Shown: positions 16,970 to 27,174 of the stretch, piece after piece
Numbering within the stretch: the stretch's first letter is position 1
How the letters are laid out: each line of letters begins with the position of its first letter
Assembly (NCBI RefSeq): GCF_001955695.1
Contig: NZ_CP019236.1
Span: 3,100,001-3,164,000 of the forward strand
Source of the DNA: Rhodoferax koreense
Lineage (GTDB): Bacteria > Pseudomonadota > Gammaproteobacteria > Burkholderiales > Burkholderiaceae_C
Direction of reading: 5' to 3'
Length of the DNA: 64,000 nucleotides
Made by a program: the position numbers and the translations under genes
The notes under the pieces: generated by a model
What the model was told of the DNA's origin: nothing
Database searches by the model: none
The model's input: only the letters and a program-made list of their open reading frames with translations

Positions 16970-17341
16970 CTACTCGTCTTTCGAACGCGAAGCCACGGCA
17001 CGCGCGATCAGCGCGTTCATGTCGGAAGCCTGCTCCGTCGTGCGGTCGAACAGGAAATGCAACGTCGGCACGGTGTGAATGTGCAGCCGCTTGAACAGGC
17101 CGGCGCGCAGGAAACCCGCGGCCTGGTTCAGGCCTTCGGTGCACTCTGCCGGATCGCCGGTGAGCACGCTGAAGAACACCTTCGCATGCGCGTAGTCGGG
17201 CGTGACCTCGACCGCCTGGATCGTGACCATGCCCACCCGCGGGTCCTTCAACTCGCGGGCGATCAGCTCGGTCAGATCGCGCTGGATCTGATCGGCCACC
17301 TTGAGACTGCGGTTCGGCGCAGCGGCCTTGCGTCTGACCAT
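16970..17341 (-). CDS. rbfA: Ribosome-binding factor A
   Basis: This is a small KH-like 30S assembly factor of 123 aa needed for 16S rRNA 5' end maturation, especially in the cold. It shows [20 protein letters not shown], then [20 protein letters not shown] and AKVFFSVL, which are standard RbfA features. The ATG shares one base with the infB stop (TAATG), so the two are translationally coupled. An in-frame upstream extension lies inside infB and is not used. Confidence 0.96.
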   Translation of the reverse strand: MVRRKAAAPNRSLKVADQIQRDLTELIARELKDPRVGMVTIQAVEVTPDYAHAKVFFSVLTGDPAECTEGLNQAAGFLRAGLFKRLHIHTVPTLHFLFDRTTEQASDMNALIARAVASRSKDE

Positions 17342-20211
17342 TACAGCGTCCGGGCGATCTCTTTGATCTCGAAGAACTCGAGTTGATCGTTGACCTGGAT
17401 GTCGTTGTAGTTCTTGAGCTTGATACCGCATTCGAAGCCTTCGCGCACTTCGCGGACATCGTCCTTGAGGCGCTTGAGGGATTCGATCTCGCCGGTGTAG
17501 ACGACGATGTTCTCGCGCAGCAGGCGGAAGCGTGCACTGCGGGTCACGAAACCCGAGGTGATCATGCTGCCGGCCACGGTACCGATCTTCGAGGCCACGA
17601 ACACGGTGCGGATCTCGGCCGTGCCGATGACTTCCTCACGCTGTTCAGGCGCCAGCATGCCGGCCATGGCGGCCTTCAGCTCGTCCACCGCGTCGTAGAT
17701 GATGTCGTAGTAATGCACGTCGACACCGTTGTTCTCGGCCAGCTTGCGCGCACCGGCATCGGCACGCACGTTGAAGCCGATCACTACCGCCTTCGAAGCG
17801 ATGGCCAGGTTGATGTCGGACTCGCTGATGGCACCCACCGCGGCGTACACCATCTGCACCTTGACTTCGTCGGTCGACAGCTTGAGCAGCGAGGCGCTGA
17901 GCGCTTCCTGCGAACCCTGCACGTCGGCCTTGACGATGACCGGCAGCGTCTTGACTTCGCCGGCCGCCATGTCGGAGAACATGTTCTCCAGCTTGGCCGC
18001 CTGCTGGCGCGCCAGCTTGGTGTTGCGGAACTTGCCCGCACGGTAGGTGGCGATTTCGCGGGCGCGGCGCTCGTCGGGCAGCACCATGAACTCGTCGCCA
18101 GCCTGCGGCACTTCGGTCAGACCCTGGATTTCCACCGGAATGGACGGACCGGCTTCCTTGGTGGGCTTGCCGTTCTCGTCGAGCATGGCGCGCACGCGGC
18201 CATAGGTGGAGCCGGCCAGCACGATGTCGCCGGTCTTCAGCGTACCGGACTGCACCAGCACGGTGGCGACCGGGCCCTTGCCCTTGTCCAGGCGCGCTTC
18301 GATCACCAGGCCCTTGGCCATGGCATCGACCGGTGCCTTCAGTTCCAGCACTTCGGCTTGCAGCAACACTTGTTCGAGCAGTTCGTCGATGCCCTGGCCG
18401 GTCTTGGCCGACACCGCGACGAACGGCGAGCTGCCGCCGAAGTCTTCGGGAATCACGTCCTCGATCACGAGTTCGTTCTTCACGCGCTCGGGGTTCGAAT
18501 CGGGCTTGTCGATTTTGTTGATCGCGACCACGATCGGCACACCAGCGGCTTTCGCATGCTTGATGGCTTCCTTGGTCTGCGGCATCACACCGTCGTCGGC
18601 CGCCACCACCAGGATCACGATGTCGGTGGCCTGTGCGCCACGGGCACGCATGGCGGTGAACGCCTCGTGGCCCGGGGTATCCAGGAACGAGATCACGCCG
18701 CGCGGCGTTTCCACGTGGTAGGCACCGATGTGCTGGGTGATGCCGCCGGCTTCGCCGGAAGCGACCTTGGCGCGGCGGATGTAATCCAGCAGCGAGGTCT
18801 TGCCGTGGTCGACGTGGCCCATGACGGTCACGACCGGTGCGCGCGGCAGCGACTCGGCCGCCTGCGCCGACACTTCCTCGTCGGTGAAGGCTTCCGGATC
18901 GTCCAGCGCCGCCACCACGGCCTTGTGGCCCATTTCTTCCACCACGATCATCGCCGTGTCCTGGTCGAGCGGCTGGTTGATGGTGACCATCTGGCCCAGC
19001 TTCATCAGGTGCTTGATGACCTCGGAGGCCTTGACCGCCATCTTGTGGGCGAGTTCGGCCACGGTGATGGTCTCGGGCACGTGCACTTCGATGACGCGGT
19101 TTTCCACCGGCGCCTGTTGCTGCTGGTCTTCGCGGTGATCGCGATCGTTGCCACGGCGACCACGCGGACCTCCGCGCCAGCTGCCGCGGCCTGCGCCGGC
19201 ACCGGTGTCGCCGCGCGTGGGCAGCGGCTTCTTCTTGGCCGGATCGGCCCAGCTGCTCGACAGCTTGGCGGACTTGACTTCCTTGTTCGCGCCGGGCGCG
19301 GCATTGGCCCCGGCCACGGCCGGGCGGGCCGCGGTCGTGCCCGCGGCCGGCTTGTGCAGCGTGCCCTTCATGCCGGCCTTGGCGGCGTCGGCCGCGGCCG
19401 GCTTGGCAACCGGCTTGACTTCTTCGGGCTTCTTGGCGACCAGCACCTTCTTCGGCGTGGCCATCATCTGGCGGATCGCAGCGGCCTCGGCCTCGGCCTT
19501 GCGGCGGCGGTCCCCCAGATCGACCGCACGCGCGGCTTCCTCTTCGGCACGCGCCTTGGAAGCGGCGGCAAGCTTCTCGCGTTCCTCGGCCTGCGCCTTG
19601 GCGGCGGCTTCGCGCGCAGCGGTCTGGTCGGCCAGCTCGGATTGCTGGGCCTGGGCCTTGCCGGCCTGCTGGGCCTCGGTCTGGGCGGCATAGGCGGCAG
19701 CGCGTTCGGCGGCCGCACGCTCGCGCGCTTCCTGCTCTTCGCGCTGGCGGCGTTTTTCGATGAGTTCTTCTTCCTGGCGGCGGATCAGCTCGGCCTGGCG
19801 ACGCGCCTCTTCCTCGCGGCGCGCGAGCTCGAGATCCTCGGCGCTCGGGCCGGCAGGCACCTCGGCCACTTCGGCCTCGGGCGCCAGCACGTCGGACGAA
19901 CCCTGCTCGTCGTCACGCTTGATGAAGGTGCGCTTCTTGCGCACTTCCACCTGGATGGTGCGGGCCCGGCCGGTGGCGTCGGCCTGCTTGATTTCGGTCG
20001 TGGACTTCTTCACCAGCGTGATCTTCTTGCGTTCGGCACTGGCGGTGCCGTGGCTGGCCTGCAGATAGCCCAGCAGTTTCTGCTTGTCGGACTCGCTCAG
20101 GACGTCGGACGACGCGGACTTGGCAACGCCCGCCCCTCTGAGTTGTTCAAGCAAGGTGTCTGCTGATTTCTTGAGTTCAGCAGCAAACTCGGCGACGGTG
20201 GAATTGGACAT
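17341..20211 (-). CDS. infB: Translation initiation factor IF-2
   Basis: This is a 956-aa GTPase that positions fMet-tRNA on the 30S subunit and promotes subunit joining. An IF2 N-terminal module ([20 protein letters not shown]) is followed by a second N-terminal motif and a long Ala/Glu/Arg-rich charged linker (about 120-380). The G domain follows (G1 in [19 protein letters not shown]3 DTPGHEAF, G4 NKIDK), and then the IF2 C-terminal domains. It sits 24 bp after nusA and overlaps rbfA. The low-complexity linker accounts for the unusually long open frames on the opposite strand here. Confidence 0.97.
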   Translation of the reverse strand: MSNSTVAEFAAELKKSADTLLEQLRGAGVAKSASSDVLSESDKQKLLGYLQASHGTASAERKKITLVKKSTTEIKQADATGRARTIQVEVRKKRTFIKRDDEQGSSDVLAPEAEVAEVPAGPSAEDLELARREEEARRQAELIRRQEEELIEKRRQREEQEARERAAAERAAAYAAQTEAQQAGKAQAQQSELADQTAAREAAAKAQAEEREKLAAASKARAEEEAARAVDLGDRRRKAEAEAAAIRQMMATPKKVLVAKKPEEVKPVAKPAAADAAKAGMKGTLHKPAAGTTAARPAVAGANAAPGANKEVKSAKLSSSWADPAKKKPLPTRGDTGAGAGRGSWRGGPRGRRGNDRDHREDQQQQAPVENRVIEVHVPETITVAELAHKMAVKASEVIKHLMKLGQMVTINQPLDQDTAMIVVEEMGHKAVVAALDDPEAFTDEEVSAQAAESLPRAPVVTVMGHVDHGKTSLLDYIRRAKVASGEAGGITQHIGAYHVETPRGVISFLDTPGHEAFTAMRARGAQATDIVILVVAADDGVMPQTKEAIKHAKAAGVPIVVAINKIDKPDSNPERVKNELVIEDVIPEDFGGSSPFVAVSAKTGQGIDELLEQVLLQAEVLELKAPVDAMAKGLVIEARLDKGKGPVATVLVQSGTLKTGDIVLAGSTYGRVRAMLDENGKPTKEAGPSIPVEIQGLTEVPQAGDEFMVLPDERRAREIATYRAGKFRNTKLARQQAAKLENMFSDMAAGEVKTLPVIVKADVQGSQEALSASLLKLSTDEVKVQMVYAAVGAISESDINLAIASKAVVIGFNVRADAGARKLAENNGVDVHYYDIIYDAVDELKAAMAGMLAPEQREEVIGTAEIRTVFVASKIGTVAGSMITSGFVTRSARFRLLRENIVVYTGEIESLKRLKDDVREVREGFECGIKLKNYNDIQVNDQLEFFEIKEIARTL

Positions 20212-20235
20212 GTATTGTGTGACCTTTCATGACCG

Positions 20236-21732
20236 TTACTCTTGAGAAGCGGCGTCATTGGCAAACCAATGTTCGCGCGCCTTCATGATCAACGTCGTTG
20301 CCTCGTCCGCAGACAGGCTGGTGATTTCAGTGAGCTCGTCGCCAGCCAGGTCGGCCAGATCGTCGCGGGTGTGCACGCCAGCTTCGTTGAGCTTGGCGAT
20401 CAGTTCGGGTGTGAGCCCCTCGAGATCGCGCAGGTCCTGCGACACCGCTTCGGCGCGCTCTTCCTTGGCGATCTCCATGGTCAGCAGCACATCCTTGGCG
20501 CGAGCCCGGAGTTCGTTGACCGTGTCTTCGTCGAAGCTTTCGATTTCCAGCATTTCCTGCAGCGGCACATAGGCCACTTCTTCGAGGCTGGTGAAGCCTT
20601 CCTGGATCAGGATGTCGGCGATTTCCTCGTCCACATCGAGCTTTTCCATGAACAGCTTGCGGCTGGAATCGGTTTCCGTGGCCTGCTTCTGCGCCGATTC
20701 GGCGGCGTCCATGATGTTGATCTTCCAGCCGGTGAGCTCGGAGGCCAGGCGCACGTTTTGCCCGCCGCGGCCGATGGCGATGGCGAGGTTTTCCTCGTCG
20801 ACCACCACGTCCATGGCATGGCGCTCTTCGTCCACCACGATGGACGAGACGTTGGCCGGGGCCAAAGCGCCGATCACGAACTGCGCCGGGTCTTCGCTCC
20901 ACAGCACGATGTCGACGCGTTCGCCGGCGAGTTCGTTGGTCACGCCGTTGACACGCGTACCGCGCACGCCGACGCAGGTGCCGATCGGGTCGACACGCTT
21001 GTCGTGCGAGAGCACGGCGATCTTGGCGCGCGAACCGGGGTCGCGGGCGCAGGTCTTGATCTCGAGCAGGCCTTGTTCGATTTCGGGCACTTCCTGGCGG
21101 AACAGCTCGATCATGTATTCCGGTGCGCTGCGCGACAGGATGATCGGCGCGCCCCGCAGGGTCAGGTCGACTTCCATGATCATGGCGCGCACGCGGTCGC
21201 CGGTGCGCAGGTTTTCCTTGGGGATCATCTCGCTGCGGCGCAGGCGCCCTTCGACACGGCCGCTCTCGACGATGATGTCGCCCTTGTCCATGCGCTTGAC
21301 GGTGCCCACGAAGATCTTGTCGCCGCGCGACATGAAGTCGTTGAGCAGCATTTCGCGCTCGGCGTCGCGGATCTTCTGCAGGATCACCTGCTTGGCGGCC
21401 ATGGCGCCGATGCGGCCGATCGGCACGGAATCGACGGGCTTCTCGATGTAGTCGCCTTCCTCGATGTCGGCGATGTCGTCGCGCACGTCGGAGACCAGTT
21501 CTTCGGCGTCAGGATTCTGCAGGCCGGCAGCGTCCGGCACCACCAGCCAGCGGCGGAAGGTTTCGTAATTGCCGTTGTCGCGGTCCACCGCGACGCGGAT
21601 ATCCACCTCGCCCTGGTAGAGCTTCTTGGTGGCTTGCGCCAGGGCCGCCTCGACGGCGCCGAACACGACGTCACGCTCCACGTTTTTCTCACGGGAGATG
21701 GCATCGACCAACATCAACATTTCGCGATTCAT
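20236..21732 (-). CDS. nusA: Transcription termination/antitermination factor NusA
   Basis: NusA binds RNA polymerase and RNA, modulating pausing, termination and antitermination. The 498-aa protein has the N-terminal RNAP-binding domain ([20 protein letters not shown]), an S1 domain ([20 protein letters not shown]), two KH domains ([32 protein letters not shown]) and two C-terminal acidic helix-hairpin repeats. The ATG at 21732 has an AGGAG site 9 nt upstream; a TTG eight codons earlier is a less likely start. rimP lies 79 bp upstream and infB 24 bp downstream. Confidence 0.97.
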   Translation of the reverse strand: MNREMLMLVDAISREKNVERDVVFGAVEAALAQATKKLYQGEVDIRVAVDRDNGNYETFRRWLVVPDAAGLQNPDAEELVSDVRDDIADIEEGDYIEKPVDSVPIGRIGAMAAKQVILQKIRDAEREMLLNDFMSRGDKIFVGTVKRMDKGDIIVESGRVEGRLRRSEMIPKENLRTGDRVRAMIMEVDLTLRGAPIILSRSAPEYMIELFRQEVPEIEQGLLEIKTCARDPGSRAKIAVLSHDKRVDPIGTCVGVRGTRVNGVTNELAGERVDIVLWSEDPAQFVIGALAPANVSSIVVDEERHAMDVVVDEENLAIAIGRGGQNVRLASELTGWKINIMDAAESAQKQATETDSSRKLFMEKLDVDEEIADILIQEGFTSLEEVAYVPLQEMLEIESFDEDTVNELRARAKDVLLTMEIAKEERAEAVSQDLRDLEGLTPELIAKLNEAGVHTRDDLADLAGDELTEITSLSADEATTLIMKAREHWFANDAASQE

Positions 21733-21811
21733 GTCACGAATCTCCTGAACACTCAAATCAACAAATCAATCCGGCCATCGGGTGTTGAAGTCACCCTTCG
21801 CGCACCGAACA

Positions 21812-22432
21812 TCAGCTCTCCGCACCACCATCGTCTTCGGTGAGACCCTTGGTACTGCGGCCTTTGAAACTCACGATCGGCGCGAGGCGCGCATCGCGCA
21901 ATTCGTCCAAGGTGAAACCCAGCGCCTGCAGCGGTGCCGGCACCCTCTTCTTGCTCACTCTTTGCCCCGGCTTGGGTGCGGGCTCGTCGCTCCAGACGAT
22001 CTGCCAGCCGGCAGCCGACGCTTGGGCGCCCTCGGCCGGTGCGACAACCGGCGCCACACGCTCCAGCGTGCCGCGGAATTTCTTGCGGTTGGCGTTGACC
22101 TGGCCCTGGCCCGCCGCGCCCATGGGCGCCTTGAGCGTGATGTCGATCACCGAACCCTCGAAACGTTCAAAGTCGCGCTGGTGCCTGAGGGGCCGATCGA
22201 TACCGGGCGAGGACACCTCGAGCCGCTTGTATTCGATGCCGTCCACCTCCAGCACGAACTGGAGCTGGCGAGTTACCTTCTCGCAATCCTCGACAGTGAC
22301 GAACTGCTCGACGCCCGGCTGCCATGGGATATCGATGGTGACGCGCAACAGGCCCCCGGCGGAGCGTTCGATCTCCACGAGGTCATAACCGAATCCGGTC
22401 ACGGTTTTTTCAACGATGTCCTGTAGCGCCAC
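21812..22432 (-). CDS. rimP: Ribosome maturation factor RimP
   Basis: This 30S subunit maturation factor has 206 aa, longer than the enteric form (about 150). An insertion rich in Ala/Gly/Lys lies in the C-terminal half (residues about 115-165). Diagnostic segments are GYDLVEIERSAGGLLRVTID and LEVSSPGIDRPL. The start is a GTG (GTG GCG CTA CAG) with no clear ribosome site. It is the first gene of the rimP-nusA-infB-rbfA-truB-typA unit, and its promoter should lie in the 22433-22500 region. Confidence 0.93.
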   Translation of the reverse strand: MALQDIVEKTVTGFGYDLVEIERSAGGLLRVTIDIPWQPGVEQFVTVEDCEKVTRQLQFVLEVDGIEYKRLEVSSPGIDRPLRHQRDFERFEGSVIDITLKAPMGAAGQGQVNANRKKFRGTLERVAPVVAPAEGAQASAAGWQIVWSDEPAPKPGQRVSKKRVPAPLQALGFTLDELRDARLAPIVSFKGRSTKGLTEDDGGAES

Positions 22433-22501
22433 GTGTTCTGTATAAGGTGCGAAAAATGGCTCCGAAAACGACGGTTTTCAAGAGCACGAAAAACAATCGA
22501 C

Positions 22502-22536
22502 CAAAAAAAACGGGCCGGTAGGTACCCGCCCGTTTG
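22502..22536 (-). terminator. Rho-independent terminator of the yejABEF unit
   Basis: Read on the minus strand, ACGGGC and GCCCGT flank a GGGTACCTACCG loop, followed by eight T residues. It lies about 60 bp after the yejF stop and upstream of rimP, so it separates the peptide transporter unit from the translation operon. A related sequence follows phnX (37161-37202). Confidence 0.85.
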
Positions 22537-22595
22537 GTCGTGAGCCCGCATTCTATCCCAAAACCAGCAATATTGCAGCGCTTTGTAAGGTGAAT

Positions 22596-24233
22596 TCAGC
22601 TAGTCGCCGCGACCAGGATTTGTGTATACGGGTGGCTGGGCGTCTCCAGCACCTGCTGCACCGGGCCGTATTCGACGATTTCACCCTCCTTCATCACGAT
22701 CACCTGGTGCGCCATGGCGCGGATGACGTCCATGTCGTGCGTGATCAGCAGGTAGGCCAGGCCGCGCTCGCGCTGCAGCTTCTGCAGCAGTTGCAGCACC
22801 TGTTTCTGGATCGTCACGTCCAGGGCGCTGGTCGGCTCGTCGAGCACCAGCAGCTTCGGCCCGACGATCAGCGCGCGCGCGATCGCCAGGCGCTGGCGCT
22901 GCCCGCCGGAGAATTCGTGCGGATAGCGCTGCAGCAGGCCGGGAAATTGCGCCTCGGTCATGCCCACGTCGGCCAGCGCGTCGAGCACCTGCTCGCGCCG
23001 CGATCCCGCCGTGTGGTGCGGCGCGTGCACCCACAGGCCCTCGCCGACGATCTCCTCCACCGTCATGCGCGGCGAAAGCGAGGAGAACGGGTCCTGGAAC
23101 ACCACCTGCACCGCCGAGCGCAGCCGCTTGTTGGCGGCCGCGTCCCGGCTCCAGGTGCCGCCTGCGAGTTGCAGCCCCCCGCTGTACGGCACCAGGCCGA
23201 GCGCGGCCAGCGCCAGCGTGGATTTGCCCGAACCCGACTCGCCGACCACACCCATGGTCTGACCCGGACGGATCGAAAAGGTGGCGTCCTGCACGGCGAC
23301 GAACTCGCCCTTCTTGAACCAGCCCTCGATGCCGGGCCGGGGCACGGCGTAGCCGACGCGGATATTGCTGGCCTGCAGTACCGGCGCCACCTGCCGGTCG
23401 TGCACCGCCGGTGCCACGTCGCGCGTCGGCCGGCTATGGATCAGCTTCTTGGTGTAGGCATGCTGCGGCTGGGCGAACACCCTGGCCACCGGGCCATGCT
23501 CGACGATGTGGCCGGCCTCCATCACCGCCACGCGGTCGGCGAACTTGCGCACGAGGTTCAGGTCGTGGGTGATCAGCAGCACGGCCATGCCGTTCTTCTT
23601 CTGCAGATCGGACAGGAGCTGCAGGATCTGGCCGCGCACCGTCACGTCGAGTGCGGTGGTCGGCTCGTCCGCCAGCAGCAGCCGCGGCTTGCAGGCCAGG
23701 GCCATGGCGATCATCGCGCGCTGGCGCTGGCCACCCGAGAGCTGGTGCGGATAGGCGCGCGCGCGCCGCGCCGGCTCGGGGATGCCGGTATCCGCTAGCA
23801 GTTTGATAGCTTCCTGCGCCGCATCCGAGCGGCTCAGCCCTTGTTTCAGCTCCAGAACCTCGGCGATCTGATCGCCCACGGTGAACAGCGGGTTCAGCGC
23901 CGTCATCGGCTCCTGGAAGATCATCGCGACGTCCTGCCCGCGGATGCCGCGCAACGTGTGTTCGTCCAGCCCGCACAGGTCGACCAGGCCCTCCGCCGCC
24001 TGGAACAGCGCCTGCCCGCGCACGTCGGCGTTCTGCACCAGCCGCAGCAGGCTGAGCGCGGTGATGGTCTTGCCCGAGCCGGACTCGCCGACCAGCGCGA
24101 GCTTTTCGCCCGCCGCCACCTGCAGGTTGATGCCGTGCACCACGTCATGGCCGTTGAAGCCGATGCGCAGGTTCTGCACGTCGAGGAGCGGCCGGGCCAT
24201 GCCCTGCACGCGAGCGATGGCTTCCGCGGTCAT
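22596..24233 (-). CDS. yejF: Microcin C/peptide ABC transporter, fused dual ATPase YejF
   Basis: This is a 545-aa protein with two complete ABC ATPase domains that powers the YejABEF oligopeptide importer. The first domain has Walker [17 protein letters not shown], signature [15 protein letters not shown] and Walker [13 protein letters not shown]; the second has [30 protein letters not shown] and [12 protein letters not shown]. Each is followed by an oligopeptide/dipeptide C-terminal extension ([22 protein letters not shown]). The start overlaps the yejE stop by four bases. All catalytic motifs are intact. Confidence 0.95.
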   Translation of the reverse strand: MTAEAIARVQGMARPLLDVQNLRIGFNGHDVVHGINLQVAAGEKLALVGESGSGKTITALSLLRLVQNADVRGQALFQAAEGLVDLCGLDEHTLRGIRGQDVAMIFQEPMTALNPLFTVGDQIAEVLELKQGLSRSDAAQEAIKLLADTGIPEPARRARAYPHQLSGGQRQRAMIAMALACKPRLLLADEPTTALDVTVRGQILQLLSDLQKKNGMAVLLITHDLNLVRKFADRVAVMEAGHIVEHGPVARVFAQPQHAYTKKLIHSRPTRDVAPAVHDRQVAPVLQASNIRVGYAVPRPGIEGWFKKGEFVAVQDATFSIRPGQTMGVVGESGSGKSTLALAALGLVPYSGGLQLAGGTWSRDAAANKRLRSAVQVVFQDPFSSLSPRMTVEEIVGEGLWVHAPHHTAGSRREQVLDALADVGMTEAQFPGLLQRYPHEFSGGQRQRLAIARALIVGPKLLVLDEPTSALDVTIQKQVLQLLQKLQRERGLAYLLITHDMDVIRAMAHQVIVMKEGEIVEYGPVQQVLETPSHPYTQILVAATS

Positions 24234-25324
24234 CGGCCGGCCTCCAGTGGCAGCGGGACTGGCGCAACTTCTGCAACAGGCTTCGGCGCGATCGGATTCT
24301 GGTCCGCCTTCCTGGGATCGAGCGCATCGCGCAAAGCATCACCCATGAAGGTCAACAGCAGCAGCGTGACCACCAGCACCGCAAAGGTGGACAGCGAAAT
24401 CCACCAGGCGTCGATGTTGTTCTTGCCCTGCGACAGCAGTTCGCCCAGCGACGGCGTGCCCGGCGGCACGCCCACGCCGAGAAAGTCGAGCGAGGTCAGC
24501 GCCAGGATGGCCGCGCTCATGCGAAACGGCAGGAAGGTGACGACCGGCGTCATGCTGTTGGGCAGCACGTGGCGCGTGATGATCTGCCAGTTGCTCAGGC
24601 CCAGCGCACGCGCCGCACGCACATAGTCGAGCTGGCGGTTGCGCAGGAATTCGGCGCGCACGTAGTCGGACAGTCCCAGCCAGCCGAACAGGCTCAGCAG
24701 GATCAGCAACAGGCTGATGCTCGGCGCGAACACCGCACTGAAGATGATCAGCAGGTACAGCTCGGGCATCGAACCCCAGATCTCCATGAAACGCTGGAAC
24801 GCCAGATCGACCTTCCCGCCGAAGAAGCCCTGGATCGCCCCTGTCACCACCCCCAGCACCACGCCGGTGAAGGTCAGCGCGAGGGCGAACAACACGCTCA
24901 CGCGAAAGCCGTAGATCAGCTGCGCCAGCAGGTCGCGGCCGCGGTCGTCGGTGCCGAGCCAGTTGTCACGCGTCGGTGCGGCCGGGTTGGGCGCCTTGGC
25001 GAAGTAGTTCAGCGTCTTCGGCCCATACGGGTTGGGTGCGAACACGGCCCAGTTGCCGCCCTTGGCGAGCTGGTCGCGGATGAAGGGGTCGAGGTAATCG
25101 GTCTCGGTGTCGAAGTCGCCACCGAACACTTTCTCGGGGTAGTGGCGCACGATCGGAAAATAGTATTGCCCCTCGTATTTGACGACCAGCGGGCGGTCGT
25201 TCGACAGCACCTCGGCGCACAGGCTGGCCAGCACCAGCAGCGAGAACAGCACCAGGCTCCAGAAGCCCAGGCGGTTGCGCTTGAAGCGCAACCAGGCGCG
25301 GCGGCCGGGGGAAAGACTCTGCAT
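24230..25324 (-). CDS. yejE: Microcin C/peptide ABC transporter permease YejE
   Basis: This is a 364-aa inner membrane permease with an N-terminal helix (LGFWSLVLFSLLVLASLCAE), a periplasmic insert rich in aromatic residues (EGQYYFPIVRHYPEKVFGGD) that is typical of YejE, and a C-terminal BPD_transp_1 domain with the EAA loop (EFLRNRQLDYVRAARALGLS). I placed the start at the ATG at 25324 because AGGA lies 11 nt upstream; a TTG seven codons earlier would overlap vapC. The distance from vapC is 17 bp, so yejE is now downstream of the toxin gene rather than of yejB. Confidence 0.93.
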   Translation of the reverse strand: MQSLSPGRRAWLRFKRNRLGFWSLVLFSLLVLASLCAEVLSNDRPLVVKYEGQYYFPIVRHYPEKVFGGDFDTETDYLDPFIRDQLAKGGNWAVFAPNPYGPKTLNYFAKAPNPAAPTRDNWLGTDDRGRDLLAQLIYGFRVSVLFALALTFTGVVLGVVTGAIQGFFGGKVDLAFQRFMEIWGSMPELYLLIIFSAVFAPSISLLLILLSLFGWLGLSDYVRAEFLRNRQLDYVRAARALGLSNWQIITRHVLPNSMTPVVTFLPFRMSAAILALTSLDFLGVGVPPGTPSLGELLSQGKNNIDAWWISLSTFAVLVVTLLLLTFMGDALRDALDPRKADQNPIAPKPVAEVAPVPLPLEAGR

Positions 25325-25341
25325 CTTGAGTTGCTTCCTGG

Positions 25342-25743
25342 TCAATCCAGAAATGGATTCAGCACGGCGATGCCGCAGCCGTCGAAGTCACGCACATTGC
25401 GCGTGACGAGGGTGAGCGCGTGGACCTGGGCGGTGGCGGCGATCAGCATGTCGGCCATATGGCGAACCTGACCACGCGCAGCAAGCAGGCCGCGCATTTC
25501 GCCCGCCCGACGCGCGATGGTCTCCGTCACGTCCAACACCTTGTAGTTCGCGACCATCGCCTGAAAGCGCTCCAGCGCGCGCGGTCGCGGCTTGTGCGCC
25601 AGGCCGAATACGATTTCATGGATCGAAATCGCCGAACTAGCCAGTCCCTCTACCTCCTCGACCCGAGCCAGCCAACGCAGCACGTCGTCGCGCGGCGCGG
25701 GCCGCATCAGTTCGCTGATGACATTGGTGTCGACAAGGTACAC
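25342..25743 (-). CDS. vapC: PIN-domain toxin (VapC/FitB-like)
   Basis: This is a 133-aa PIN-domain ribonuclease, the toxin of a type II toxin-antitoxin pair. The metal-binding acids are visible at Asp5 (YLVDTNVISEL), Glu43 (ISIHEIVFGL), Asp98 (HMADMLIAATA) and Asp119 (TRNVRDF). The N-terminal DTNVISELMRP pattern is close to FitB-type members. It lies 5 bp after its antitoxin. Both genes sit between yejB and yejE in the same orientation, so they interrupt the peptide transporter operon. Confidence 0.93.
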   Translation of the reverse strand: MYLVDTNVISELMRPAPRDDVLRWLARVEEVEGLASSAISIHEIVFGLAHKPRPRALERFQAMVANYKVLDVTETIARRAGEMRGLLAARGQVRHMADMLIAATAQVHALTLVTRNVRDFDGCGIAVLNPFLD

Positions 25744-25748
25744 CGCTC

Positions 25749-26075
25749 TCAGCCTCGCTTTGTTTCGTCCGGCACGCCCGGCTCATCCCAGTAGTGGGGA
25801 TCGTCCACCATCGGGTTGTAGCGGTCGGTACGCGGCGCAATTTCGATACCGTCCTCTGCGCCATCGGCGATCAGCGCGGCACGGATGTCAGCAAACAACT
25901 CGAGCAACGTCGGCTTGTCGCGCTGCTTCCGCAACTGTTGAAACTCCTCGAAGTCGTCGGACGAGATCAGCACGGCAACCTGCTTGTCGCGGTTGTAGAT
26001 GGCCTGCGGCTCTTCGGCCGTCAGCCGTACGACCTCCGAAAACTGCTGCTTGGCATTGGCGATGTTCCAGGTCAT
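25749..26075 (-). CDS. vapB: Phd/YefM-family antitoxin
   Basis: This is a 108-aa antitoxin. The N-terminal Phd/YefM DNA-binding fold is seen in WNIANAKQQFSEVVRLTAEE, and VAVLISSDDFEEFQQL is the classic second motif. The C-terminal part, rich in Asp/Pro and aromatic residues (DRYNPMVDDPHYWDEPG), is likely the disordered toxin-neutralising segment. Pairing with a PIN toxin 5 bp downstream is typical. Such antitoxins repress their own promoter, and an inverted repeat lies just upstream in the 53-bp gap after yejB. Confidence 0.92.
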   Translation of the reverse strand: MTWNIANAKQQFSEVVRLTAEEPQAIYNRDKQVAVLISSDDFEEFQQLRKQRDKPTLLELFADIRAALIADGAEDGIEIAPRTDRYNPMVDDPHYWDEPGVPDETKRG

Positions 26076-26095
26076 GGCCGCTCCTCTGGGTCATT

Positions 26096-26112
26096 AATAT
26101 AGACATATTGTC
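26096..26112 (-). promoter_or_regulatory. Candidate vapBC promoter/operator
   Basis: In the AT-rich 53-bp gap between yejB and vapB lies GACA-TAT-TGTC (26102-26112), a short inverted repeat, directly followed on the minus strand by TATATT (26101-26096), a plausible -10 box 20 bp before the vapB start. No clear -35 is seen. It would allow autoregulated expression independent of the yej promoter. Confidence 0.4.
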
Positions 26113-26128
26113 CAACAAACATGTCCAC

Positions 26129-27160
26129 CTAGTCAAACTTCACCCTCGGGTCCACCCACACATAACAAAGATCGCTGATCAGTTTGGTCACCAGCCCGAT
26201 CAGCGTGAACAGGTACAGCGTACCCAGCACCACCGGGTAGTCCCGGCGGATCACACTTTCATAGCTGAGCAAGCCCAGCCCGTCGAGCGAAAACAGGGTT
26301 TCGATGAGCAAAGAACCGGTGAAGAACGCGCCGATGAAAGCGGCGGGAAATCCCGTGATGATCGGGATCAGCGCGTTGCGGAACACGTGTTTCCACAGAA
26401 CCTGCCGCTCACCCAGGCCCTTGGCGCGCGCGGTCACCACGTATTGCTTGCGGATTTCCTCCAGAAACGCGTTCTTGGTCAGCATGGCCGTGACGGCGAA
26501 ACTGCCCAGCACCATGGCCGTGACCGGCAGCGTGATGTGCCACAGGTAGTCGACGATGCGCGCACCCCAGCTCAGTTCATCCCAGTTCCCGGAGGTGAGC
26601 CCGCGCAGCGGGAACCACTGCAGCTGGCCGCCGAACACCACCAGCAGCACCACGCCCAGGACGAAGCCCGGGATCGCATAACCGACCAGCACCAGCAGCG
26701 TCGTCAGCAGATCGAAGCGCGAGCCGGCGCGCACGGCCTTGGCCACGCCGAGCGGCACGGCCACCAGGTAGCTGATGAAGAAGGTCCACAGGCCGAGGCT
26801 GATCGACACCGGCAGCTTCTCGATGATGAGCTGCGACACGGGCTTGTTCTGGAAGAAACTCTTGCCCAGGTCGAAACGCGCGAATTGCCCCAGCATCTGG
26901 AAGAAGCGCTCGTGCGCCGGCTTGTCGAAACCGTACAGCGCCTTGATCTGCTCGATGCGTTTCGGATCCACGCCCTGCCCGCCCCGGTAGCTGAAACCGC
27001 CACCCTCGGCGGAGCCGCCCCCGGTGCCGGCCCGCGCCTCGGCCAGATACTGCTCCACCGGCCCGCCGGGCACGAACTGCACCACGGCGAAGGTGATCAG
27101 CAGCACGCCCAGCAGCGTGGGCACCATCAGCAGCAGGCGTTTCAGGACATAGGCCAACAT
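26129..27160 (-). CDS. yejB: Microcin C/peptide ABC transporter permease YejB
   Basis: This is a 343-aa permease of the DppB/OppB type: N-terminal helix MLAYVLKRLLLMVPTLLGVL, then LITFAVVQFVPGGPVEQYLA, and the EAA-like loop KQYVVTARAKGLGERQVLWK followed by HVFRNALIPI. A YejB-specific Gly-rich insert occurs near residues 50-65. The start at 27160 has no strong ribosome site but matches the family N terminus. It lies 14 bp after yejA; the next transporter gene, yejE, is displaced 0.8 kb downstream by the toxin-antitoxin pair. Confidence 0.94.
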   Translation of the reverse strand: MLAYVLKRLLLMVPTLLGVLLITFAVVQFVPGGPVEQYLAEARAGTGGGSAEGGGFSYRGGQGVDPKRIEQIKALYGFDKPAHERFFQMLGQFARFDLGKSFFQNKPVSQLIIEKLPVSISLGLWTFFISYLVAVPLGVAKAVRAGSRFDLLTTLLVLVGYAIPGFVLGVVLLVVFGGQLQWFPLRGLTSGNWDELSWGARIVDYLWHITLPVTAMVLGSFAVTAMLTKNAFLEEIRKQYVVTARAKGLGERQVLWKHVFRNALIPIITGFPAAFIGAFFTGSLLIETLFSLDGLGLLSYESVIRRDYPVVLGTLYLFTLIGLVTKLISDLCYVWVDPRVKFD

Positions 27161-27174
27161 GTGTTTTTTCCCGC

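Noticed and set aside
17383..20166. Long plus-strand open frame opposite infB
   Set aside because: Low-complexity His/Leu/Gly-rich product mirrors the Ala/Glu/Arg-rich IF-2 linker; not a gene.
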